A stretch of DNA of 64,000 nt from Trichodesmium sp050015995 (lineage in GTDB: Bacteria > Cyanobacteriota > Cyanobacteriia > Cyanobacteriales > Microcoleaceae). This document shows, in pieces, positions 1 to 8,775 of the stretch (its first letter is position 1; each line of letters starts with the position of its first letter). The notes below the pieces were generated by a model that saw only the letters and a program-made list of their open reading frames with translations, was not told the DNA's origin and ran no database searches. A program made the position numbers and the translations under genes. Where the stretch lies: assembly GCF_050015995.1 (NCBI RefSeq), contig NZ_JBNHEP010000099.1:73066-137065 (forward strand), read 5' to 3'.

Positions 1-473
1 GGTTATTTCAGTTATCAGTATATCAGTACCTCCGACTAAAGTATCTGGCTTGAAATACTGAGTTGAATATTTTTTTCATCCCCTGAAAAAGGGATATTTT
101 AGACCTCATTTTTTGGTAAATACGCCCATTTTTTTACTCAAGCAATCAAAGAAACGAAAAGACATTAGTTAATAAATATTTGAGCAGAATCGTTTCAATT
201 TTGTTGTGTAATACCAATTACTAAAAGTAATGCTACGCTTCAGCTATACTTCAAAAGTTAAATATTTAGCAAGGTAAACAGTCTTTTTTTTACAATTATT
301 AATCAGTCAGTATTGATTGGATTGTTTCTAGTTTTACTTCTCCCCACACTCCCCACACTTTCCAACCCTTTTAATATAGCATTCTTTTTGAGAAATGGTA
401 TAATTTTCACCCTGTTTATGCTATAAAATAGACAAATTGATAGCTAAATTTTTATTATTAAGTCAGGATAAAA
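1..473. other. upstream spacer with dispersed repeat copy
   Basis: No gene is seen here. The first ~105 bases are a copy of a dispersed repeat that reads ttatttcagttatcag, then acctccgactaaag, then gaatatttttttcatc. Related copies lie at ~2786-2985, ~4760-4815 and ~50766-50812. The rest is AT-rich and would contain the promoter of the channel gene that starts at 474. A purine-rich 'gtcaggataaaa' just before the ATG could act as ribosome binding site. I see no clear regulator box. Confidence 0.5.
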
Positions 474-2759
474 ATGGCAAAAAAAAAATTAATAATTTTG
501 CTAGCAACTGTGTTATTAACCGTGATAGCAGTTATAGTTACTGCTAATTTTAACAGACAAAATCAAGAAAATATAACGATAGCGGTCGCAGCTTCTTTAA
601 CTAATGCAGGAGAAGCAACAGAAAAAGTAGGCAAATCAATGGTCAGAGGGGTACAACTCTACATCAACAATATCAACAAAGCCGGAGGAATTCAAGGTAA
701 ACAGTTGAAACTGCAAATTTATGACGACCAAGGAAAAGTAGATGTAGCTGAAAAAATAGCTCGGGAGATTGTCCAATCTCCAGCGATCGCCGTTATTGGT
801 CACTATTCTAGTAGTGTATGTCTGGCCACCGGAAAAATTTATCAAGCTGCTGGTATTCCTGCAATCAGTGGTTCAGCAACTGCCGATGCAGTTACGGCAG
901 AGAATGAGTGGTACTTCCGGACAATTTTTAACGACACCTTTCAAGGTAAATTTATCGCGACTTACTTGAGAAAAGTTCTAGGATATTCAGAAATTGGTAT
1001 TATCCGGGGCTATGATGCTTACGGTTTAAACTTAGGTAAAAATATTGAAACAGCTTTCCAGGAATTAGGAGGAAAGACAATAGCTCAATGGCAACTACCA
1101 AAAAACCAAAGCGCTGCAACCGATCGGATAATTATCAAGGAATTGCAGAAACTCAAAAAGTTAGATCGACTTCCACAAGCAATTATGTTAGCTACGAATC
1201 GCGATCAAGTGACGAATTTACTGCGCGAAATCAAAAGACGCAACCTAAATTTATCCCTATTTGGTGGTGACGATCTAGGTGATGTAGGTTTTGCTCAAAC
1301 CTTTGCTGACCTTCCTGAAGAAGAAAGTCCAGGCTTCTTTACCAATGGCCTTTATGCTACAGTGCCAATCATTTATGATGTAGTTAATGAGCAAACTCAA
1401 CAATTTAAGAGAACATTTGAAAAGATTTATGGAGTTTCCCCTGGTTGGTCTGCTGTTTCCTACTATGATGCTACCAGCGCCGTTGTAGAAGCTATTAATA
1501 GGACTTTATTAACAGAAAAAGATTTACCAACATCAGTTTTTACAGGTAAAGACCTCAAAAAAGATCGTTCCCTGGTTAAAGAGGGTTTAGTTGGGATCGA
1601 TAGTCCCGATACCGCCGTCGAAACAGGAACAAGAAAATTTTACTTTGCTGAGAATAATACTGCTAGTGTTCCTATTGGTGTGGGAGTCTTTGACCAAGCT
1701 CAACTTGTATCCGCTTTTACTCAACTACAACTGATTACAAATATCAATATAATTTCCAACTTAGAAGCAAAAATTGCTAATAGAAATATTTTCAAAATTG
1801 GGCAAGAATACTGGAAAAAAACCGACATTGTTTATGTAGGTTTGGATCTTAATGAAATTAGCAATCTAGATGAAAAAAGTTCAAACTATCTGGTCGATTT
1901 TTATTTGTGGTTTAGATATAAAGGTAATGTGAGTCCTGATAAAATTGAGTTTATCAACTATGGGATAAATCGTTTAGATTCTGGAGAACAATTAACTCTC
2001 GAAGAACCAATAGAGAGTGGAGAAGAAAATGGAGTTAAGTATAAAATATATAGGATTAAAGCTGATTTTCACGAAAAGTTTGATTTTCACGATTACCCAT
2101 TCGATCAACAGCGTTTAACTGTAAAGTTTCGCAACATAAAGCGAACCAGAGACGAGTTGATTTATGCAATTGACTTCATCGGAATGCAAAATATTACTAC
2201 ACAAGAATTATTTAATAAGTGGAGGCAGAAAGTTTTTAAACAAATTACCTCTTGGAGACCTACAAAAATAACTTTTTTTCAGAATACTTTAGTAAATGAT
2301 TCTAAATTAGGCTATCGGAAATTTATCAATACAAACTCATATTTAGAATACTCCCAGTTCAATGTTGTCATTGATATCAAAAGGGAAATAGTCAGTTTCA
2401 GTCTCAAAAATTTACTGCCTCTGTGGTTTTTTGTTCTTGTAGCATATCAATTATTGTTTTTACCTTTCGATAAACTATCTGCCGAATTATTTAGTGGTAT
2501 ATTACTAGCTATTGTATTTTACCATCTGAGTTTATTAGAAGCTTTGCCTGATGGAATTGGTTATGTTGTTGCCCTTGATTATGCTTTTTATTTAGTCTAT
2601 TTTTTATGTGGGTTAGAATTAGCGTTAGTAACAGCAGGGTCTAGTAACAGATTTAAAAATAATAAAGCACAGCTTAGACAATTAATTGTATCAGCCAGGG
2701 TGCTATTTCCAGTTATTCTATTGATTGGATCTATCTGGCTTTGTATAATGTATTTATAG
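474..2759 (+). CDS. periplasmic binding protein fused to Cys-loop ligand-gated ion channel
   Basis: 761 aa with two modules. Residues 1-24 form a hydrophobic leader. Residues ~30-415 are a type-I periplasmic binding protein of the LivK/amino-acid family (N-terminal IAVAASLTNAGEATEKVGKS, 'NKAGGIQGKQLKL', 'AIAVIGHYSSSVCLATGKIYQAAGIPAISGSATAD'). After a helical linker (~420-440), residues ~445-635 resemble the extracellular beta-sandwich of prokaryotic Cys-loop channels, including the loop DFHDYPFDQQ at 537-546 that matches the family's YPFDxQ signature; the cysteines are absent, as usual in bacteria. Residues ~642-760 carry four membrane helices in the pLGIC pattern: IKRE...LKNLLP before M1, AELFSGILLAIVFYHLSLLEALP for M2, then M3, a short cytoplasmic loop and M4. 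The likely role is a pentameric inner-membrane channel gated by a periplasmic small molecule, perhaps an amino acid. Family assignment comes from motifs; ligand and ion selectivity cannot be read. It stands alone, with no transporter permease or ATPase nearby. Confidence 0.85.
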   Translation: MAKKKLIILLATVLLTVIAVIVTANFNRQNQENITIAVAASLTNAGEATEKVGKSMVRGVQLYINNINKAGGIQGKQLKLQIYDDQGKVDVAEKIAREIVQSPAIAVIGHYSSSVCLATGKIYQAAGIPAISGSATADAVTAENEWYFRTIFNDTFQGKFIATYLRKVLGYSEIGIIRGYDAYGLNLGKNIETAFQELGGKTIAQWQLPKNQSAATDRIIIKELQKLKKLDRLPQAIMLATNRDQVTNLLREIKRRNLNLSLFGGDDLGDVGFAQTFADLPEEESPGFFTNGLYATVPIIYDVVNEQTQQFKRTFEKIYGVSPGWSAVSYYDATSAVVEAINRTLLTEKDLPTSVFTGKDLKKDRSLVKEGLVGIDSPDTAVETGTRKFYFAENNTASVPIGVGVFDQAQLVSAFTQLQLITNINIISNLEAKIANRNIFKIGQEYWKKTDIVYVGLDLNEISNLDEKSSNYLVDFYLWFRYKGNVSPDKIEFINYGINRLDSGEQLTLEEPIESGEENGVKYKIYRIKADFHEKFDFHDYPFDQQRLTVKFRNIKRTRDELIYAIDFIGMQNITTQELFNKWRQKVFKQITSWRPTKITFFQNTLVNDSKLGYRKFINTNSYLEYSQFNVVIDIKREIVSFSLKNLLPLWFFVLVAYQLLFLPFDKLSAELFSGILLAIVFYHLSLLEALPDGIGYVVALDYAFYLVYFLCGLELALVTAGSSNRFKNNKAQLRQLIVSARVLFPVILLIGSIWLCIMYL

Positions 2760-2785
2760 TGTCACTTGTAGGAAAAGTCTGGTCA

Positions 2786-2985
2786 TTTCAGTTATCAGTT
2801 ATTTAGGACTTACGCAATACAACATATTTTTGTCATTGCGACCGACAGGGAAGCAATTTCAAATCTTAGTTTGTCGTACCTCATGTATAAGTCCTGTTAT
2901 TAATAACTCCGACTAAAGCATCCAGATTGAAATATGTATGGCGAATATTTTTTTCATCTCCTTAAAAGGGGGAGACTTTGGACTT
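2786..2985. repeat. dispersed repeat copy, split by a MITE
   Basis: This is a second copy of the repeat found at 1-105: tttcagttatcag at 2787, then ctccgactaaagcatc from ~2907, then gaatatttttttcatc. The two halves are separated by the small TIR element at 2805-2895, so the repeat is older than that insertion. Together with the copy at 1-105 it flanks the channel gene as a direct repeat. Confidence 0.6.
2805..2895. mobile_element. MITE with AGGACTTA terminal inverted repeats
   Basis: The 91-bp element starts aggacttacgcaa and ends ataagtcct, giving an imperfect inverted repeat. Its inside includes gtcattgcgaccgacaggg. The same TIR, better preserved, bounds the larger element at 7621-8079. 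It has no coding capacity. Confidence 0.6.
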
Positions 2986-3099
2986 AACATGATATTAGTA
3001 GATTAGTACCACTTACCCAAACTCATTGTTACAAAAATTATCATATTTTTGTATTTAATTTGTATTAAAATTTCTCTGTTATTACTAATTTAAAAATTA

Positions 3100-3438
3100 A
3101 TGAAAACTATATATTTACTAAGACCCAGAGAGGCCGAAGGCACTTATCTGAGAATAGTCTCAATAAATGATGTTTACGACATCAAAAACTATCCTTATGT
3201 TGAAACAGTTATTAAATCTCTAAAACAGACAGCAGAAGATGCAGTAGTAATAGCTGCTCTTAGCGGAGATTTTCTTTCTCCCTGTTGATTAACTTCCTTG
3301 GATGGTGGTAAGTCAATGTTAGAAGTCCTCAACTTAGTGGAGATTTATTACCTTTGCTTTGGCAACCATGAATTTGATGTGAATCTAGATGTCCTACAAG
3401 AACGTTTCAAAACCTACCAAGGTAAGTGTCTAAGATGA
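3100..3438 (+). pseudogene. metallophosphoesterase (5'-nucleotidase type) N-terminal remnant
   Basis: One frame reads RIVSINDVYDIKNYPYVETVIKSL, ...VIAALSGDFLSP, an in-frame TGA at 3286-3288, then LTSLDGGKSMLEVLNLVEIYYLCFGNHEFDVNLDVLQERF, ending at a TGA at 3436-3438. GDFLSP and GNHEFD are the metal-binding motifs of calcineurin-like phosphoesterases. Only about 110 residues remain, against several hundred in the family, and the second half of the enzyme is missing. The break leads straight into a tract of ggagtca/gaagtca heptamers (~3470-3500), after which a urea-transporter fragment begins. The gene is dead by both nonsense and truncation. Confidence 0.7.
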
Positions 3439-3500
3439 GTTAGCATCCTTAGCTATCTAATAGGGAGGAGTCAGGAGTCAGAAGTCAGGATTCAGGAGGG

Positions 3501-4115
3501 AAGAGGAGAATCAGTACCCTAACTTTTCTGGCGATCGCTCTATACATTCCCCAAGCATTTTTTCAATTTGGTCTACCACCACCATTTCCCAATATCACTG
3601 ATAATCTCTGCCGTGATTTTTGGTATCAGTCAAGTCTTCTTCTCAAGCAAGCTGCTATCAGCGATTTTGATTTTTGTCGGATTGATACTGTACAGCCGGG
3701 AAGTATTTTTGCCCTATTGGGTTCGGCAATTAGACTACTAACAGGAATGGCGTTGGGAATAGATCCCAATGTGCTTTATTTTGGACTATGGGGATACAAC
3801 TCGACATTGAGAGCGATCGCCACTGGAGGAATCTTTTATGCTCCTAACTTGAGGAGTGTGGGGTCATCCTCTGGAGCAGCCTTACTAACAGCACTAATCT
3901 GTTGGATAATCAATGTAACTATGACACCCATTGGTTTACCCATTTTGTCAATCCCCTTTCAGTTGGGGACTTACATTTGCTTTTTAAGCATGAGACGATT
4001 ACTTCCTTCTTTAGTTCCTGTAGCACCTTATGCTATTGCTAGCCCAGAAGAACATCGATTTCGCTATATTACTGCCAAAGAGGTTATTTCCAGGTTCCGA
4101 AAGCAATTAAAATAA
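3501..4115 (+). pseudogene. urea transporter (UT family) C-terminal fragment
   Basis: The open frame enters from a heptamer repeat without a credible start (a TTG at 3717 is the first usual one) and encodes ~200 residues: LAIALYIPQAFFQFGLPPPFPN, 'PGSIFALLGSAIRLLTGMALGID', 'YFGLWGYNSTLRAIATGGIFYAPNLRS', then further hydrophobic helices. The LWGYNSTLRAIA stretch matches the conserved LWGFN..LTAIA signature of SLC14/UT urea channels. The usual UT is ~330 residues or more, so the N-terminal half is missing. The frame ends in FRKQLK-stop six bases before the EF-hand gene, whose own frame is open upstream across the junction. The most economical reading is a frameshifted UT-EF-hand fusion. Function is probably lost. 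Confidence 0.65.
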
Positions 4116-4120
4116 AAGAG

Positions 4121-4591
4121 GTGATCGAAGGAAGGCATCATCGGGTATTATTTACCAATGCTTCACAAGAGCTAAAAGGAGATATACGCTACATTTTTGA
4201 TGGAATTGACAGCAACAATAGTGGTAGTTTGTCCCTAAAGGAACTCAGTTACCACTTTCAAAAAGCAGGAAACCCCTTAAAGGAAGAGGAGTTGAATCTT
4301 GTCTTTTCTAGTATGGATGTGGATAGTAGTGGCGAGATTGACCTTGAAGAGTTTGGCGAACTGATGTTACGGCATCGCTATTTGATGTCAAGGTTTGAAG
4401 AATTTTCCACTTACTTTATTCCCATTGATGCTGACAAAAATGGTGTTTTAGATATCCGTGAAATGAATGTAGTATTGGCAAGTGTTGATGAACCTCCTTT
4501 TTCAGAGGAGGAAATCGCATTTCTATATCAAAAAACAAGAGAAAAAGACTTCACTTGGGAAAAGTTTATTGAAGTATTATTAGTAATTTAG
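4121..4591 (+). CDS. EF-hand calcium-binding protein (calmodulin-like)
   Basis: 156 aa from a GTG start, with three canonical EF-hand loops: DSNNSGSLSLKE, DVDSSGEIDLEE and DADKNGVLDIRE. Each has acidic residues at positions 1, 3 and 12 and glycine at position 6. There is no signal peptide or membrane segment, so it should be cytoplasmic if made. The start codon is weak and no ribosome binding site is evident. The frame continues open upstream of the GTG (AIKIKEVIEGRHH), running under the end of the urea-transporter frame. It was therefore probably the regulatory tail of a Ca2+-responsive urea channel and is now separated by a one-base frameshift. It could alternatively be an intact small calmodulin-like protein. 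Confidence 0.7.
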   Translation: MIEGRHHRVLFTNASQELKGDIRYIFDGIDSNNSGSLSLKELSYHFQKAGNPLKEEELNLVFSSMDVDSSGEIDLEEFGELMLRHRYLMSRFEEFSTYFIPIDADKNGVLDIREMNVVLASVDEPPFSEEEIAFLYQKTREKDFTWEKFIEVLLVI

Positions 4592-4606
4592 GGGTTTGTG
4601 AATAAA

Positions 4607-4710
4607 TAGACATCTCCAGAAAAGAGGGAACAGGGAACAGGGAACAGGGAGGAGGAATTGATAATTTATGGATAATAATTGACTTTACTGTTTATTTTTG
4701 GAGATGTCTA
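4607..4710 (+). mobile_element. MITE, TAGACATCTCC family, copy 1
   Basis: The 104-bp element is bounded by tagacatctcca and tggagatgtcta, a perfect 12-bp inverted repeat beginning with TA. It contains ggaacag heptamers and then gataatttatggataataat. A second copy lies inverted at 22504-22621 with the same order of internal blocks, which shows that the whole unit moved. Confidence 0.8.
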
Positions 4711-5008
4711 ATGTAGAATATCATGTCCGGTTGAACAGTTATAAATAATTAGGGAGGAGTCATTTCAGTTATCAGTTATCAGTACCTCTGGCTGAACCAT
4801 CAGGATTGAAATAATGACCAAGAAAAGAAAAAAAAATCCTTTTAGCCAATCCTCTTATTGATAATAAGAGGTAATAATTAATTATTAATTGTTAATTATT
4901 GAAACTCTTGTTTTGGCTAAAAACTTACATTGTTAGGAATTTCATACCTAAAATTAGCAACGCCGTAATTTAATATCCAATGTTGTTAACAACAACAAAA
5001 GCTTAAAA
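4711..5008. other. spacer with repeat fragments
   Basis: No gene is seen. It holds one end of the TATCATGTCCGG MITE family (~4720-4755, ttgaacagttataaata) and a partial copy of the ttatttcagttatcagtacctc repeat (~4762-4815). It is followed by AT-rich sequence that may contain the transcription end of the TPR gene. Confidence 0.4.
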
Positions 5009-6181
5009 TTAATCTTCCAATTCCGCCATAGCAATTTTCACTTTTTCCTTACCCTCAGAATTATCCTGTTCCTCAAACAATTTTAAAGCTTTTTCAAAAG
5101 ATCTTAATGCTTCTCTGTTACGTTCTCTACCTTTAAGAGCTAACCCCATTTTATAATGACCATCTGCATTCTCAGGATTTCTCTTAATTACTTGCCGATA
5201 CATAATTATTGCTTGTAAATAATCCTGCTGTTCTAAAAGTATCTCTGCAGCAGCAAACCTAGCTTCCAGTAAATCAGGATTAGCATAAGCAGCTCTTTGA
5301 TAAAATTTCAAAGCACCTTGAATATTATTCTGCGCTTGATAAATTTCCGCAATTTGAAACTGAATATCTCCATTTCGAGGTTCTAGACGAGAGGCTAATT
5401 TCAGAGCAGCTAAACCGCCATTAGTATCTCCAGTAGCGAGTAGAGCAGTTCCCAACTTGATTTGTATCCCTGCATCTCTCGGTGATAATTGCACAGCTTG
5501 TCGCACTGCTGCCAATGCTTCAGGAAAGCGCTTTTGCTTAAGTAATACTAAACCCATTGCAGCATGAGCTTCAGCATTCTGAGGATTAGACTTAATTGCT
5601 ACTTGATATGCAACGATCGCCTCATTGTATTTCTCTTGGCGAAACAATGCAGCAGCTAACCCTAAATGAGCATTAATATTATTGCGGTCTAGCAAAGAAG
5701 CACGACGATAAGCTTCAATTGCACCCTGATAATTTTCTAATTTGGCCATACTATACCCCAAACCATATTGAAAATTTGCGTTATGAGGATCTATGGCGAT
5801 CGCCTGTTGATAAAACTGAACTGCTGCTTGGAAATTTTCTTGTAGTGCTTCCAAGTAGGCAATACCGGAATATATTTGTGCATTCTTGGGGTCTAAACGT
5901 GCTGCCTGTTGATATATTGTTATGGCAAGTTGATAATTTCCAGCATCCGCTAATTCACGTCCTTGACGTAGTAGTTTATCTAACTTTGAACTCGCAGCTT
6001 GATCAGCTTGAGCTAATAATTTGACCCCACAAGTTGGAAAAGTATAGGAGGTGTCATTTGCCTTTTGGTCTATTTGTTGACAAGGAACTCCATAAACAAT
6101 AGAAGGAATAGTGGCTGTTATTGTGGCCACTATTAGACTATTTAATATTAATATTGTTTGTTTATACACGGCTAGTCTCAA
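5009..6181 (-). CDS. exported tetratricopeptide repeat (TPR) protein
   Basis: 390 aa. Residues 1-31 look like a Sec signal peptide (positive start, hydrophobic ILILNSLIVATITATIPSIV, then a small-residue cleavage region). From about residue 67 to the end runs an array of roughly nine TPR units with the usual W/L-G-A-P spacing, e.g. NAQIYSGIAYLEALQENFQAAVQFYQQAIAIDP. The tail is charged (EEQDNSEGKEKVKIAMAELED). It is probably a periplasmic or envelope scaffold for protein-protein contacts; no enzyme domain is visible. It stands alone between a MITE and an IS5 element, so context gives no pathway. Confidence 0.85.
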   Translation of the reverse strand: MRLAVYKQTILILNSLIVATITATIPSIVYGVPCQQIDQKANDTSYTFPTCGVKLLAQADQAASSKLDKLLRQGRELADAGNYQLAITIYQQAARLDPKNAQIYSGIAYLEALQENFQAAVQFYQQAIAIDPHNANFQYGLGYSMAKLENYQGAIEAYRRASLLDRNNINAHLGLAAALFRQEKYNEAIVAYQVAIKSNPQNAEAHAAMGLVLLKQKRFPEALAAVRQAVQLSPRDAGIQIKLGTALLATGDTNGGLAALKLASRLEPRNGDIQFQIAEIYQAQNNIQGALKFYQRAAYANPDLLEARFAAAEILLEQQDYLQAIIMYRQVIKRNPENADGHYKMGLALKGRERNREALRSFEKALKLFEEQDNSEGKEKVKIAMAELED

Positions 6182-6442
6182 ATATTAGGTGTTTATAGAA
6201 ATTATTAATCATATCACTTTGTTCAGGAATTCCCTAGAAAGTTGGGAATGAAAGTTTCCCAGAAAGCTTTGGCCATTATTGAATTACGCGATCGCGAAAA
6301 CAACTCAATCACTTCGTCAAATGAATATGTTTTTTTGAAAGCCAATAAAACTTGTAAACCGAAGTAGCGATCGCCAGCCCGGTTTTAATCATCTACTCAA
6401 CTTCATCCAATAGGTCAAAAGTAAGAGGCTGTTTGTAAAGAA

Positions 6443-7378
6443 TTATGAAGTATTAGTAGCGATATAGCTGCCGCTAGGCTCCGCCAACGCTAACCATTTT
6501 AGCATTAAACGAATCATGGAAATATAAACCAAAGCTTCGCTATTGTGAGGATTTTCTTCATAATCTTTAGACAGTTTACGATTACGGCCTAACCAAGCAA
6601 AAGTCCTCTCTACCACCCAGCGTCTGGGTAAAACTTTAAACCCTTTTTCAGTTTTGTTAACAATAGCTAATTTCCATCCACAAACCATTGGCACTGATTT
6701 CTCTAGTTTTCCTCTATAACCTTGATCTGCCCAAACAATTTTCAGATTCGGAGCATCATATTTAGCTTGAAGAAATACAGACGCGAGCTCCTTCTCTATC
6801 CTGTATATTTGCAGTATGTACAACTACACTCACTAACAACCTTTGAGTATCTACCAATATGTGTCGTTTTCTTCCTTTTACCTTTTTACCAGCATCATAA
6901 CCTCTAATCCCCCTTTTTCAGTCGTTTTTACCGACTGTGAATCAATTATACCCGCCGATGGCTCTTCAGTTCTTCCTTGTTTGATTCTGACTTTTCTTCG
7001 TAACGTATCATTGATTTGTTTCCATACTCCACTGCATTGCCAACGATAAAAATAGGTAGCTACGGTCTGCCAAGGTGGTAAATTATGAGGAAGTGCCCGC
7101 CATGTACAGCCGTTGTGTACGGGCATTGCACAATCAGGAATGATGAAATCCGAAAATAGATATTTTTGGATAATTCTTTCCTTAATATATGTACAGTTGA
7201 TAATCTATTATCATTCTTTAATATGCAACCCCTGTGTACGAGGTAGAAAATACCATTAATAACTTCTCTTGTATCGACACTTCGAGACGTACCACCAGAA
7301 TGGGGTGGAGGAATCAGGGGCCTTAAAATTTCCGACTGTTCATTGGTTAGGTCACCCTTGATAGTTTTTTCTTTCCAT
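6443..7378 (-). pseudogene. IS5-family transposase, broken
   Basis: Pieces in order: an N-terminal part starting near 7378 (DLTNEQSEILRPLIPPPHSGG), then NGIFYLVHNGCTWRALPHNLPPWQTVATYFYRWQ, the first catalytic Asp in IIDSQSVKTTEKGG, the second in IVWADQGYRGK, and the last Glu in RRWVVERTFAWLGRNRKLSKDYE. The frame is broken by single-base shifts near 7360, near 6900 and near 6785, and by a 111-bp MITE plus its target duplication at 7114-7232. With the MITE removed the amino acids run ...IFYLVHNGCTW without interruption, so the insertion hit an intact stretch. It cannot make active transposase. Confidence 0.85.
7114..7240. mobile_element. MITE inserted inside the IS5 transposase
   Basis: A 111-bp insert (7122-7232) is flanked by a perfect 8-bp direct repeat, TGTGTACG, at 7114-7121 and 7233-7240. 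Its ends, GGCATTGCA and (reversed) GGGGTTGCA, form short imperfect inverted repeats. An 8-bp duplication separates it from the TA-type MITEs elsewhere in the window. A related end, reading tgcaatgccc, is seen alone near 57443. Confidence 0.75.
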
Positions 7379-7620
7379 AGGAGGGAAAATCATTACAATT
7401 ATCATTGTCTTACCTTTTGGGTTATGGCGATCAATTTCCCTTACAAAACTTTACAAACAGTCTCTAAAGATTCGGTATTGTTAATTAGACAGTATTTGAG
7501 GCCAATATCAATCATCTCACTTGTTAATATTTACAACAACTTGAGCCTGACCAAGGATGAAATTTACTCTTGAGAGATTAAATGATAATGATTGAAAAAT
7601 TTACTCTTGTTAATTAAAAC

Positions 7621-8079
7621 AGGACTTACGCAAAGACACTACATATAGCGCCTACTAATTTAGGCGATCGCTATAATTTTTTAAGCGATCGCCTAGCCTT
7701 GCTGATTCTCCGCCAATTCCATAAAAACTTAAAAAACTGTCATTTTAATTGTCGGATATTTGAGTTCAGATACTAGATATTTGGATAATAATTGATGTTT
7801 CAATTGATATATAGTTTGTCCCGTATGGATTTGCTATTTTTTTCAACTGACAATATTTTATATAATTAAAGTCCATTAAAAATCTTCATAAAAAATTAAT
7901 TTTATACTTAATTAGTATACAATATAATCTACATAAATATCAATCAATTTTTTCAGTTTATAATAATTTTTTTGTGGTTCAGGCGATCGCTTAAAAGATT
8001 ATAGCGTTGGCGGAGCAAGTGCGGCAGCTACATCCCTAGATTGGCCATACACTATATATAGTGTCTTTGCGTAAGTCCT
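7621..8079. mobile_element. MITE with long AGGACTTACGCAAAGACACTA TIRs
   Basis: The left end AGGACTTACGCAAAGACAC... is repeated inverted at the right end (gtgtctttgcgtaagtcct, 8061-8079) with ~27 well-matched bases. Subterminal blocks rich in gcgatcgc are also mirrored (left gcgatcgctataatttttt, right aaaagattatagcg). It is ~460 bp and non-coding, and is the long member of the family whose short member is at 2805-2895. Confidence 0.8.
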
Positions 8080-8144
8080 GTGTAAGAAAAAATACGATCG
8101 CCTCTACAAACAATCGGTAGAACTTAAGTATGAAAAAGTTATTA

Positions 8145-8312
8145 TATCATGTTCGGATAATCAGTTATAAATAAAATTTAAGAACTGAGAGTACCGACAG
8201 TACCAAATAAATACTGAAATTATCTTGACTTTTCTCCTTCCCTCCTGACTCCTGACTCCTGACTCCTGATAACTCAGAACAGTTATTTATAAGTATTCAA
8301 CCGAACATGATA
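8145..8312. mobile_element. MITE, TATCATGTTCGG family, copy 1
   Basis: It begins tatcatgttcgg...agttataaataa and ends tatttataa...ccgaacatgata, so the outer ~30 bases are mirrored. TA bounds both ends. The core holds ctgactc heptamers. A second full copy lies at 26117-26255 and a single end near 4720. Confidence 0.8.
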
Positions 8313-8775
8313 TTACCCCACATTCTCGCTATTTAGCTAACCAAATCTGTGATAACCATATTAAAGAAGCACTACTGCGGAGCAATTTATCAACACTTGT
8401 TTATGATCGCCCCGAGTATACAAAATTAACCAAGTTTTCGATTTATTTGGATTTGGGTTAATGGTCAGAGCTATGCTGCTAGTTAGAACTTATCCACTGA
8501 GTCGGTTTGAGTCAGCCGGAGCATTTAAACGTCGATTGGGTTTTGGTCAACACGAAAGGTCGAGTTGTCAGATAGAGGGTTTTAGTAGCGCAGACTCCAG
8601 TATTGCCAAAACGGAGTTATACAATTGGAGCCGAACATCTGTGGGTAATAAAAGACTAATTTCTCAAGTTGGTTTAGAGATTCAGGCGAAGTTTAGAAGA
8701 GCATTGACTTAATCAAAGAATAACGATATGATAAGTATTTAAGCATACTATTAGGCAGACTGCACTCACCCGTAT

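Larger units (their letters stand above)
6425..7464 (-). mobile_element. IS5-family (IS1031-like) insertion sequence, inactive
   Basis: The terminal inverted repeats are GAGGCTGTTTGTAAAG at 6425-6440 and, read on the minus strand, GAGACTGTTTGTAAAG ending at 7464. The flanking TAA at 6422-6424 and 7465-7467 is a 3-bp target duplication of the TNA type expected of IS1031-group elements. Subtracting the 119-bp nested insertion (7114-7232) gives ~920 bp, the normal length for this group. Its TIRs match those of the MITE at 37879-38135. Confidence 0.85.
7465..8775. other. gene-poor spacer with two MITEs
   Basis: Apart from the elements at 7621-8079 and 8145-8312, I recognise no gene. A short open stretch at ~8334-8460 reads HSRYLANQICDNHIKEALLRSNLSTLVYD and may be a gene remnant of unknown family. 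Sequence at 8461-8712 can be translated for 83 codons but shows no family features and has no ribosome binding site. The ~60 bases before 8776 are probably the left end of the TnpB element. Confidence 0.4.

Noticed and set aside
8461..8712. An 83-codon open frame on the plus strand
   Set aside because: It has no ribosome site, no recognisable domain and odd composition, and it lies in a stretch of transposon debris before a dead TnpB.
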